From contig WELA01008917.1 of NCBI GenBank assembly GCA_009602735.1, positions 940,007 through 961,776 on the forward strand: 21,770 nucleotides of DNA, written 5' to 3'. Each line of letters starts with the position of its first letter. Within the stretch, counting starts at the first letter, position 1. The position numbers and the translations under genes are program-made. The notes under the pieces are model-generated. The model saw nothing but the letters and a program-made list of their open reading frames with translations. It searched no databases and was not told where the DNA came from. Origin of the DNA: Mesotaenium endlicherianum. Its lineage: Eukaryota > Streptophyta > Zygnematophyceae > Zygnematales > Mesotaeniaceae. Positions 1-14,660 of this stretch are shown here, piece after piece.

Positions 1-170
1 GGGGGGCAGGGGGGCAGGGGGGGCAAAAGTGTGTGCATTTTCTGCATGCACGTGTATGCATGCGCGCTTGCTCCTGTGCGTGCCCAGGTACGTCTGCCGG
101 GGGAGTGTGTGCATGTGTATTCCCGCGTGCAAGCAGATGTGAGCAAGCGAGTGCGTGCGCCCGTGTGCAG

Positions 171-4769
<4,599 letters not shown>

Positions 4770-5799
4770 GTATACTTCCTCCAAGTCGAAATCGACCACG
4801 ACTTAGACAGATATGATTGGTGCTCACTTCGTAAGTACTAACTACAGTGATCCTGAGGGCAAAATGTCAAGAGCTCAAAAGTCCAGCTGTCTACTTTCAG
4901 CCGAAAAAATTGAAAGTTGGGCTGGGTAGCCTCGGACCAATGTGAGTCGAGCTATGGGCAAGCTTTCGTCTTGCCATCATGATACGTGATCGGTCGCACT
5001 AGTATGCAATAATTGTGTATTCTACACAGTTAAATATATACCATAATACATCATCAGTGTATATGACATCATATGTCTCATGCTTTGTGCATGTTGTGTA
5101 AACTTTTCACTCTGACTTGAGCAAAAAGACGAAAACCAGGGTAAGGAAGATATACTCACGTGACATTGCAAGCAACAATTCCAGCATTGCATAAGTCCCA
5201 CATCGAGCTTACATTAGTGGAGGGCATTGCTTCCCTTAAATGTAGGGCAGTCATGGACGTTTGCATCATAAAGCCAGATAGCATTAACCAATATCAATCA
5301 AATGCACTTTGCACATACATGCGCTTGAAGTAAACCTAATCTGCACAGAAGGGGCCACGGCTCCCCGTTGTGCCTGAGATGGTGGTTGCTTTCTTGAGAT
5401 TATTCAAATCCCTGTTGAAAACAACACTCTATCTAGTGCATCGCTTTGCTTTTGTACACAGGAATGTATCTAATACCACTGAAAAGCCATAATGAAAATC
5501 CGCACCATGATACTAAGAGGGTCAGTGGCTGCTGGCATTTCCGATTAACTAGGTGGTTCGCTAGAAGGGGATTTGACTTGCATCAAAGTCCAGCCTGCAG
5601 TGACCAATTTTCTGATTTAAAAATTCTGCAGCTGAAGACCCCCTTCCCTCAGATGTTACTCTATTGACGCAGAGCTTTGGCCAACAGCTGCCTTACTGAG
5701 GTGCCCCTATGTGTATATCCTATGTGTTCTGAGGTCTCCCCGCAACCTTGCAGAGAGAAAGGTTGTGCTTTGTGTGTACAATGTATTGGTTTGCTAATT
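4770..5799. other. Intergenic region between convergent genes
   Basis: 1.03 kb of AT-richer DNA between the stop of the transporter (plus) and the stop of methyltransferase A (minus). It should hold both 3' UTRs and polyadenylation signals, but I could not assign them firmly. Small open frames here (for example 5446-5667) have no recognisable protein character. No repeats or RNA genes seen. Confidence 0.6.
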
Positions 5800-8668
5800 T
5801 CAAACGGTACCAATCCGCATGAAAACTGGCCAACAGATAGTCCTTATGTCCACATTTCCCCAAGCTTTCGTAAAGGCCTCCCTAGTCTCGCTGTCTAAAA
5901 GATCCACTCCCTTCTCTTTTGCTGTCTGCACAGGCGACCAGGACTCCAAGTAACCAAAGAAGCCCTCCAGAGTCATCTCTGCCGAGATTTCAAATCTGAC
6001 GGGGCCATTGCCCAGGTCTTCTTTTCCTGCTCAAAATATTGTAAGGATGTCAATACAACCGGCGCAAAAGCTCGACTGGCCAGTGCGTTACCATAGAGAT
6101 GACATCGTGTGGGCTGCACTAGTTGAGAGGGAGAAAGAGAAACAGCATAAGCGGCTGATGGAAACTTGGGAAGGAGAGTGTTTAGGCGAAGAATGGACAG
6201 GACGGCGAGACAAAAAATATATAGGTCTTGTTTGAGACTGACTGCTAGCCTTCATATGCAAGGAGATGTAGATCACAGCCATACGCTTTCTGATTAGAAG
6301 CTGCGCCAGCAAAATCTCAAAAGGTATTATGGCACTGCTGGCTGCACCCCGCACATCTGCGATATGAACATGCAGATGTTTCTCATTTGTTTTCCATTGT
6401 CAAGAGGTTGTCACCAACAATGGTTCTGGTGTAGGGGTTTTCTGGCTTATAATTTGGGTTACTGGCAACTTGAGCTGCAGAAGTTAATTGCTGGAAGCAG
6501 TAGTGGCGCCCTTGTGGCGTGGAGTTCATGGTGAGCTCAATGAGCATGCCTGGATGCAAAAAGCGCTGGACTGAACGTGGAGCAAGCAACGTGCTCTGAA
6601 GCAAGACAATGAAGAAATGACGGCAGTTATGGGAGTTAGCTGTACCTGGCACTGGCTCAAAATCAAAAGGGATGTTTCTGTACTCCTGGAGGATGTCAGC
6701 TTTCTGAGGCTCCCAGAACGGATAGGTGGTGACACACCACTTTTGCATAACCTCGTCGAGTTCGGGCGTTGACCTACAGTTGACCGTACAGTCAAACATG
6801 ACAAGCAACGCTTGCTCGTCCATCAACCAACACAACCAATGGTTGCCGGTGATGGAGTAATTCAGCCATAGAGATTCGAGATCCCCCAGGACTCTAATCC
6901 TTTGAAAGGAAAAGGCAGCACTGGCGACCTTAACAACCTTTCCGCTGCCTCTGCATCGACAGATGGATCAGATGACAGAACTACAAGCATGCAGCTGCGT
7001 GGCATATCTTTCCTTCTGACCCTCCAGCGCTGTGAAGAGGAAAGCTTTAGCAGCTCAAGAAACCGATGACACATGCATGATGACACCAAATAAAGAAAAC
7101 AAATAAAATGCACTGTGTGCAACAAAGGCAAACACTACCAAGAACAATTTGTGTCCTCTCAAAAAAAAAAATAAGCAGCAGACTCATCATACTGCGTATA
7201 GTTTAGGTGCTAGAGGCACCTGATGGTGATGCCATAGCCCCAGGCAGCGATCACTCCCCCAGGCTTGCGTAACACCCTCCTCACACTTGCGTAGAACTTA
7301 TCAACGTCCAGCCAGTGCAGCGCTTGAGCAACAGTGACGACGTCCACAGAGCCTGCGCAACAGCTACTCCCAGACACCACGTCAGCCAGCAGGCTCTGGC
7401 ATGTGCAACACCTGTCAGGCAGCCTGGGCGGACGGCACTGAGCAAGAGTTCATGTGGAGCCTTCATGTCACTTGCATGAGGTGTTGATGTAGAAATTTAC
7501 TTGCATGAGCTTGTGACTACCTCTCAGCTTGTTCCGATACATCAAGGAACCAGGCATCAAGGTCTGATAAGGCTCGCATGAGGTGTATGCTAGCAGCGAC
7601 AGAAAAGATGCTTCATACGCATTATGAGATTTAATTATCATGAATATCATCCCTATCTCATAACTATGATCTATAATACTACATCACTGTGCATACACTT
7701 GACAGCTGCCTGTTAAGTTGTTTGCACTTATATACATATCTATGCCTACACATTGACATGCGCGTGTATACCTGCACTTACGGAATATTATTTTGTTTCC
7801 GAAATGTCTTCAGCTTGGGGGAGGCAAGAACCAAATGACTGTCAACTTAGATAAGTAATTTTGATATACTGCAGCTGAGGCTCACCTGGAGGCCCAATGA
7901 TTCGATCCATCTCCTCCTCCGTCATTGCAGGGGATGTAACAGCATAAACAATGTTGTCCCGTTGTTTTGCATGTGCTATTTGACCTTCACTCACGTCTGT
8001 GGCCACCACTGACTCAAAGCGTGCTGCAAGCTGCAATTATATAAAATCATAGCAGAAATGCCATATCAAGGGTCAATTGAAGACCATATCAACGTGACTG
8101 CTGAAAACAATATAGATGGTGACCACTTGAGAGTATTTGAAACAAGAAGCACATTTGCTGGTCAGCAAGCAGCTTCTCTCATTTTGAAAGCAACTTCTGA
8201 ACAGCACTGAGACACGTGATGCCTGCATTACTGTCTAAATGTCCTGCGCTGAAACTGTAATATTAGGTGCCTTTCCTACATTCTTGCATCAATCCTGCAA
8301 GTAAATAGGTAAGTTTCATTCAAAAGGCAACTGATGAGGCACACAAATTACAGCACTGTACTAACAAAAGAGGCACATATATGTCTACAGGACATTTTCC
8401 CTAACCTTCATGCCACGTTTGAGGCATATCTTATACTAGTCCCTCTAGAAAATATAAGATGCTCGTCATCCTAGGTACAGAAGAAATAAAGCAGTCGACA
8501 CTATTTCACCTCAACAGCAGCTTGGCCATTTCCAGTCGCAGCATCCCAGACGCGACCATGATGAGGCGTCAATGAGGCTATGAAATCAAAAAGCGCAGCA
8601 GGATATGTGGGGCGATACTTCTCATACTTTGCAGCCTGCCTGGAGAAGAAGTCCAGCTTAGGAGGCAT
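5800..8668 (-). CDS. SAM-dependent methyltransferase, Methyltransf_11-like, tandem copy A
   Basis: Five exons read right to left: 8668-8510, 8030-7886, 7352-7220, 6773-6646 and 6026-5800, giving about 263 residues, a normal family length. All introns are GT-AG. The start is ATG at 8668 (MPPKLDFF). Family signatures: QAAKYEKYRPTYP near residue 10, SAM-binding motif I as VWDAATGNGQ (about 41-50), the acidic loop ATDVSEGQI, VAQALHWLDVDKFY, RRVLRKPGGVIAAWGYG, PELDEVMQKW, and FGYLESWSPVQTAKEKG near the C-terminus. This matches the plant group of putative class-I methyltransferases related to embryo-abundant protein. Substrate is unknown. Odd: motif I has Ala where copy B and most relatives have the first Gly (DAATGNG against DVGTGNG), so cofactor binding may be altered. 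Otherwise complete, with no stop or frameshift. A CACGTG lies at 8889-8894, about 220 bases upstream of the start. Confidence 0.9.
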
Positions 8669-10022
8669 TTGGCTCGCAACCAAAATGAACGAGACTATCT
8701 AATAAAACATAGGCGATAGTAAGTTAATTAAACAGGCTCTTGCATGTCAAATATTCTCTAGTTGAAGTCTACTATAGTGAGCCGACCTGCCAGATACAGA
8801 CACATCCAGACCCCGTGTTGTACATTACATGGCCAAACAGCACTCGATTCCTCGACCTATATGAGTGGAAGGTAACGTTTCGTTTCTCCACGTGATGTGC
8901 ATAGTGTAATTAAGACAATTACTTAAGGAAGCTTATATCAGCTTATATCGACGGACAAATCTAATGTTCTTGCCACGTAGTCGTATGCCTTCAACAAAAA
9001 ACAGGCACTTTTCAAGTCGTGGAATTTTTTAGGCACGGTTTGCATGGGCACGGTAGACCACGGCAGAGCGCGGCAGATATAGTCACTCGTGGTCAGTCAC
9101 ATAGTCGTGAGCTAGCTATATGGAGGCAATTGAAAGCGTCGCGCTCATTTCCGAAATATTTTGTTCTAATTTAGTCTGCAGCCTTCTCACATAATCTACT
9201 GCCGCACAGGAGGAGACTGTTTAACTCCTTATCGTAAGCAATAGTGATGCTCATTAAATATATATGGTGAAAAGTTGGCAATGATTAGGATGGTGCTAGG
9301 ACGTTACTTACTTTGCCAGGAAGACTGTAGGGAGTACATGCACTAACATTCCTGACGTGGCACGAGGAAGCAGCAACAACTTGTTCGCCAAAAGTGGGGG
9401 AGAGTGGTGGGGGCACTACTACTCAATTATTGGGTCTTGTATTTTTCTTACAATGGTGGGCACATTGTGGCTAGCCTATCTAAGACGTGTATATAATCAA
9501 CGAAGCAAGACCTGGCTGTACGTAGGGAGGTATGGCTGTGAGTTTTATGTAATGGCGAGATATGGGGCATCAGGTCAGTTCTCACCCTTTTAAGTCAAAA
9601 AGGGGCACTGCTACTCATTTTTCAAAATTACGTCTTCCCATCAGGTAAACTCATGCACTCAAAATGGCTCCTGTCTTAGGCATACAACGGGATGTCAATG
9701 TTCGGGGTCTTTTGTAAAACTAGGAAGGCAATCATTTGTGTACATTGCTGAAGGTTCTCAGCATCTTGGTATACATATGGTCAGAAGCTGCTGCTGGTAG
9801 GTGAAGATGGTTGAAGGATTGGTCATGTTTGCACTTGCATTCATAATTTATGGCCCTGCATGTACAAAAAACGTCACCATGCACTTGGCCGCAGAAGGCA
9901 TTTTGTCTTCTATTGTAATGATGTAAGCTAGATACAGCCGCCTTGCTGAAGACCCTATGTACACTGATACCACTCAGCAAAACCCCTCACTTATGCTCCA
10001 TTTGATACTATGATGGTGCTTT
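8669..10022. other. Intergenic region between methyltransferase copies A and B
   Basis: 1.35 kb holding the promoter side of copy A (nearest 8669) and the 3' side of copy B. A G-box-like CACGTG is at 8889-8894. A 78-codon plus-strand open frame at 9357-9593 has one hydrophobic stretch but no recognised homology, so I do not call it. No tRNA or repeat structure seen. Confidence 0.55.
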
Positions 10023-12625
10023 TCACACGGGTCCAGCTGTACCAATCCGCATGAAAATTGGCCAATAGATAGTTCTTATGTTTGAGTCTCCCCAAACTTT
10101 GCTAAAGGCCTCCCTAGTACTGCTGTCTAGAAGATCCACACCCTTTTCTTTGGCTGTCTGCACTGCCGACCAGGACTCCAAATATCCGAAAAGGCCCTCC
10201 AGAGGCATCTCTGCTGGCACCTCAAACTTGACAGGGCCTGTGCCCAGGTCCTCTTTTCCTGCTCAAGAGTGCAAAATTTGCCATTATTACCGGCCCATGC
10301 TTGTGATACGCTCGTATTCTTGTCGCATTAAATGGTACTGAGACGGCTGCATGCCCTAGTGGGAGGAAGGAAGCCACAATGAATACGGCTAAAGATCACT
10401 CGGAAGCTCAGGTTCGGCAAAGAATGGATGACATGATGAGCTAAGAAATGCGGAGGCTACAGATAGAATAGTATTCAGCCTTCCGACGCAACTTGCAACC
10501 AAGTCACGTCCTTTGACAACCTTCAAATAATTAATGAGGCGCTGCGCGAGACCCCGTGCAACAGGTAATAACACTGCTGGCTGTTTCCCTTGGGTCTGTA
10601 TGCGACTTGCAAATGCCCGTTAGTTCCTTAGCACCAAAAGCTTGCCACCAACCACCAGCTGCTTGAGTTGCGACTTCTTCCTGCAGCAAGCAGTGACGGG
10701 ACCTCCATCGGCGAGACTGCGACAAGAATGTCTCGACATACTGAGAAAGTTGACATAACACAAATTACTTCCTGCTATGACCGTCACACCAGTACTGTGA
10801 TGATCACAAAGCATTGGGCTCTGAGGGAAAAACACGATGCAAGCATGGCATTGTGGGAACCACTGATACCTGGCAGTGGCTCGAGATCAAACGGGATGGT
10901 TCTGTACCCCTCGTCGACGTATACTCTTTGCGGCTCCCAGAACGGAAACGTGGTGACATACCACTTTTGCATGACCTCGTCAAGCTCAGGAGATGAGCTG
11001 CAGTCAAGTGACACCCTACACGGCCGTCAGTAGATGAAAGAAGGCATACTTCATCGCTCCGTTGTAATAAGCGATGGCTTAGAGTCCTGACCTATGCAAA
11101 AGATGCCACCAAACCAGCGCTGTGTGTACTGACATAAAGCATTTGGCTACACTTAAACAACACAAAGACAGAAACAAGTGAGATGCACGGGAGGCACCTG
11201 GTGAAGATGCCATAGCCCCAAGCAGCAACCACGCCTCCAGGCTTGCGCAGCACCCTCTTCACGCTCGCATAAAACTTATCAAAGTCAAACCAGTGCAGTG
11301 CTTGGGCGACAGTGACAACGTCCACAGAGCCTGCTCAGCAGCTAGTCTCACTGACCACATGTTTGTCAACGGACTCAGGCAGATGCGGCATGTATCAGTT
11401 GCAGATAAGAGACTTGCACGTGGCACCGAGCAACAACTCATATGACAATTTTATAGAGTGTTCGTGAGGGAAGGAGAAGGGCCCACCAGCATGAGTTCCA
11501 ACTGCTGACTATTTTACGGTTAATTCTGAACTTAGTTTATGGAAATTACTATTTTGAATTCGAAGTACAATGTCGGCAGGCTTGATTGGGCTTGCACGAG
11601 GTGTAGCAGCATCAAAAGATCACAAGATACCTCTACACGCACTCCACAACGCATGAATTTGCACTGATGCATACACATCAGTTGACCCTGACATGTTGAA
11701 GTATGCACAGACATGCTTATTACACCCAGCAGTATACCTATCTTGAGGATATCTTGTGCTGCGGCTCACCTGGAGGCCCAATGATTCTGTCCACCTCCTC
11801 GTCCGTCATTACAGGAGACGTAACAGCATATACCACATTATCCCGCTGCTTTGCATGTGATATCTGAGCTTCACTTAAATCTGTGGCCACCACTGACTCA
11901 AAGCGTGTGGCAAGCTGCAAGCCTCTAGTTACAATGATCAGTAAATGAAGAACAAGTGCCACTACAAGGCCAAAGTAAATGATAGTGGCCACCTGAGAGC
12001 ATTGAAACTTATGAAGCACATTTATTGGTCTGCAAGCATCTCCAATCCTTATTAAAAAGGACCTCTAGAAGGCACTGGAGGATATAGAAACATCAACAAA
12101 AGCTATGAGTCAATTATTTATGTGTTTGCACACGTTATAGAGATGACACATGAACACGTTGATACACTTGTGCATTGACACAATGTTTTCACACTATTCC
12201 TAACTCCAACAGGCTGAAGCTGTAGTAACAGGTGTTTGTCCTACAGTCCTGCATTGTGCAGCTGCATATCTACTGTATGGTATTCCCTTAACGCTCAATT
12301 GACACAATCATGAAAGCCTACGCCTTTAAGAACAAACAGAAAGGGGCATTGAGTTCACATACTAATATCCCTCCACCATTAGTGCTACATCAGAGGCGAT
12401 ACTGTATCGCTCGTTCGCATGCCCATTTTTTCCAACAGAAAGAAGAGTTCTTATTATATTTACCTCAACAGCAGCTTGCCCGTTTCCAGTCCCAACGTCC
12501 CAAACGCGACCTCGATGAGGAGTCAATGAAGCTACAAAGTCAAAAAGCGCAGCAGGATATGTGGGGCGATACTTCACATACTTTGCAGCCTGCTTGGAGA
12601 ACAAGTCCAGATTTGAAGGAGGCAT
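10023..12625 (-). CDS. SAM-dependent methyltransferase, Methyltransf_11-like, tandem copy B
   Basis: Five exons right to left: 12625-12464, 11914-11770, 11330-11198, 10997-10870 and 10258-10023, giving about 267 residues. Intron positions and phases are identical to copy A, so this is a tandem duplicate. The start is ATG at 12625 (MPPSNLDLF), with an in-frame stop just upstream. A TTGCAG six bases before the ATG could be the acceptor of a 5'-UTR intron. Motif I is canonical (VWDVGTGNGQ, about residues 42-51). It is followed by ATDLSEAQI, DVVTVAQALHWFDFDKFY, RVLRKPGGVVAAWGYG, PELDEVMQKW and FGYLESWSAVQTAKEKGVDLL. Probably a soluble class-I methyltransferase; substrate unknown. Exon 4 has two in-frame acceptors: after GACTGCAG (exon from 10997), which aligns with copy A, or after GTGTAG (exon from 11015), which would add six residues. 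I chose the first by homology. Confidence 0.91.
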
Positions 12626-14544
12626 TGAACCTGCAAATCACTGTCACTAAGATTCAATAAAGAGGTAATGGAGACACTAAGTTTCAGGCGACAAATTACA
12701 GCACCAAGTGAGGGTATGCGGTGGACAAAGCCGGAACTCTCTCTGCACAAAGGGCACCAATCTTTCGGCAAAGCTCGGAGCACTATATACAACGATCTCG
12801 GAGACCCGAGAGAGCTAGTGGCGACATCAGCCAAATGATTTCAAGAACACCCCGCATTACGCAAAGAGCACGTCTTGCAACTTCTTGTCATTCATGAAGC
12901 ACCTTCATTGTGGAACGTCGTAAGCAAGGCTCTGTTGTAATGATTGGAGGTCATCCGTGCAGTAATATTTATAAGGACGCATGTATCCTGGACTATGCTG
13001 GTAAAAGTACCAAGTTGACTGGGGTGGACTGTGGGCACCGTCCATGATTGGCCACACGATTTGCCCTACTTGGCCTCATGATTTCGAGGTCCATGACGTT
13101 TGCATGCGTTTGCACTTGTTTGCACCTCCAGCGTCAAAAGCAGTCCAAATTTGATATCGAACGCCGGATAGATTTTCCAGGAGACGACGCCTCTGCAAAA
13201 ATTCGAACTGGTGTAACCTAGCGCGCAAGAGATTCAGTGCTGTCGTCATACACCGTCACCGTGATGAATATTCAAAACCGGGAGTTGGGACTGGTTGGGA
13301 GTCGGGACAGGGAGTCCGAGTCCTGTCGTCACTGCGAGAAATTCAAATCTTAAACATGCGACAGGTGACTGATGTACAGATGTAAACTCCCCGATAGTCA
13401 GTTGGCGAGCAGGATTCAACCTCTTTTACTCATGTTTTACTCGTACATATGGATAAGAGGTGTTCCTTCCCGACCTGGCAAAGAACTAGGGACGGGACTC
13501 ACTTTCAGGTTGGGTACATTCATTCATTCTCACACTTATGTCAGTACATGGTGATGCTACAGCAACTAGCTGAATTCAACGAAAAAATGCCACCAGATTG
13601 TGCTATGATCGGAGTTGTATAAAATCCACTCTAGTTGCTGGTGCAAATTGAAGACTCTCAAATCTTCAAACGTACTTGGTGCTTGGAACTCAAACGGTGC
13701 TTATATGATCATTGACAGTCTAGTTAAAACTTGTGAGCTACTCAGGGCATCGCCCTTATCCAACATTTGAAAGAGAACCTTTGCGGCCATGGCAACAACA
13801 ACAAGGATAGTGAAAGAGATAATATGGTGTTGCATGTGAATGATGAGCATCCAACGCCTATATATGGGCAGGGGCAGGGGTGACACCAGCGCTGAAGTTA
13901 ATGATTAAGCAATGACTGCCACTGTACACAGTAGGATCTTTGTTCATTTAGTGACGACGTCAACAGATTCTGAAGTCAGTTGAATGCTTGGAGATGTTTT
14001 TTATCGGCAAGAAGCATACCAGTGATAGCGGAAGTTGCTGCTGCATATAAGCAAGTACCTCGTCTGCTATTTCCACGCATTTTGGCATTGACCCAGTCCT
14101 GAAGTTTGATTGCCCTCCACATGATGGTTTTTTCTGGGAATACATGAAAACATATGTTCCCAGATAGCTGAACTATTTTCCTCACGTTTCTAAGGACAGA
14201 CAAAGATGCAGCTCGTCGCCATTTGAAAGTTGAAGGTGGACAAAATACCGGACAATACGTACAAGTTTCATTTTCACGATCAAAATTGATTCTTCAACAA
14301 AAAATATATTCATCTGGCTTAATACATCACGCTACCTAGTATTACACCTAGCCTACGTGCATAACCTGGAAGTGCATAGAATGTCAGAGAAGATGCACTG
14401 ACGGGACCTGATACCATCTCGAGTGGCTGAGTCACATTTTCTAGATGGAGGTAGGGCTAGCAAACCCTGCACACCCTGCACGTATACCCTGAAATGCCCT
14501 ATTCCCCTACTTGCACCACCTGTTTGCCTATTGCTTTCTATTAT
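12626..14544. other. Intergenic region between RCA and methyltransferase B
   Basis: 1.9 kb covering the promoter of methyltransferase B and the RCA 3' UTR. A G-rich imperfect repeat (GGGAGTTGGGACTGG / GGGAGTCGGGACAGG) lies near 13280-13315. Minus-strand open frames near 13701-13886 (one hydrophobic stretch, FTILVVVAMAAKVLF) and 13960-14203 could be exons of a small unrecognised gene, but no joint frame could be built. Nothing else recognised. Confidence 0.5.
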
Positions 14545-14660
14545 CTAGAACGAGTACACACAACTGCCATCATCGCTTCTAGCTGTGGGATCAAAGTTCT
14601 CAGCCTGAGGGTCTGCGCAACCCGCAGGCACAGGGGGGGGTAGCTGCTGAGCTGCCATGC
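14545..14660 (-). CDS. RCA: RCA alternative last exon, distal: classical redox alpha tail
   Basis: It starts after GTTACAG at 14667-14661 with GC, completing a Gly codon opened by exon 8, then encodes 37 residues and TAG. It reads [14 protein letters not shown], then [19 protein letters not shown]. This is close to the conserved plant alpha extension, with both cysteines and the acidic SDDG next to the second. Known role: when oxidised, the tail blocks ATP binding; thioredoxin-f releases it in the light. The intron position after GTFHG is the conserved alpha/beta splice point. Confidence 0.95.

Noticed and set aside
5800..8668. Methyltransferase copy A as a pseudogene
   Set aside because: All five exons, splice sites and the stop are intact and the protein is full length; only motif I is altered.
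9357..9593. 78-codon plus-strand frame with a hydrophobic segment
   Set aside because: No ATG at its beginning, no homology recognised, no splice partner, and it lies in an intergenic region.
13701..14203. Possible small membrane-protein exons on the minus strand
   Set aside because: The candidate intron between them does not keep one frame through both hydrophobic parts, and no family was recognised.
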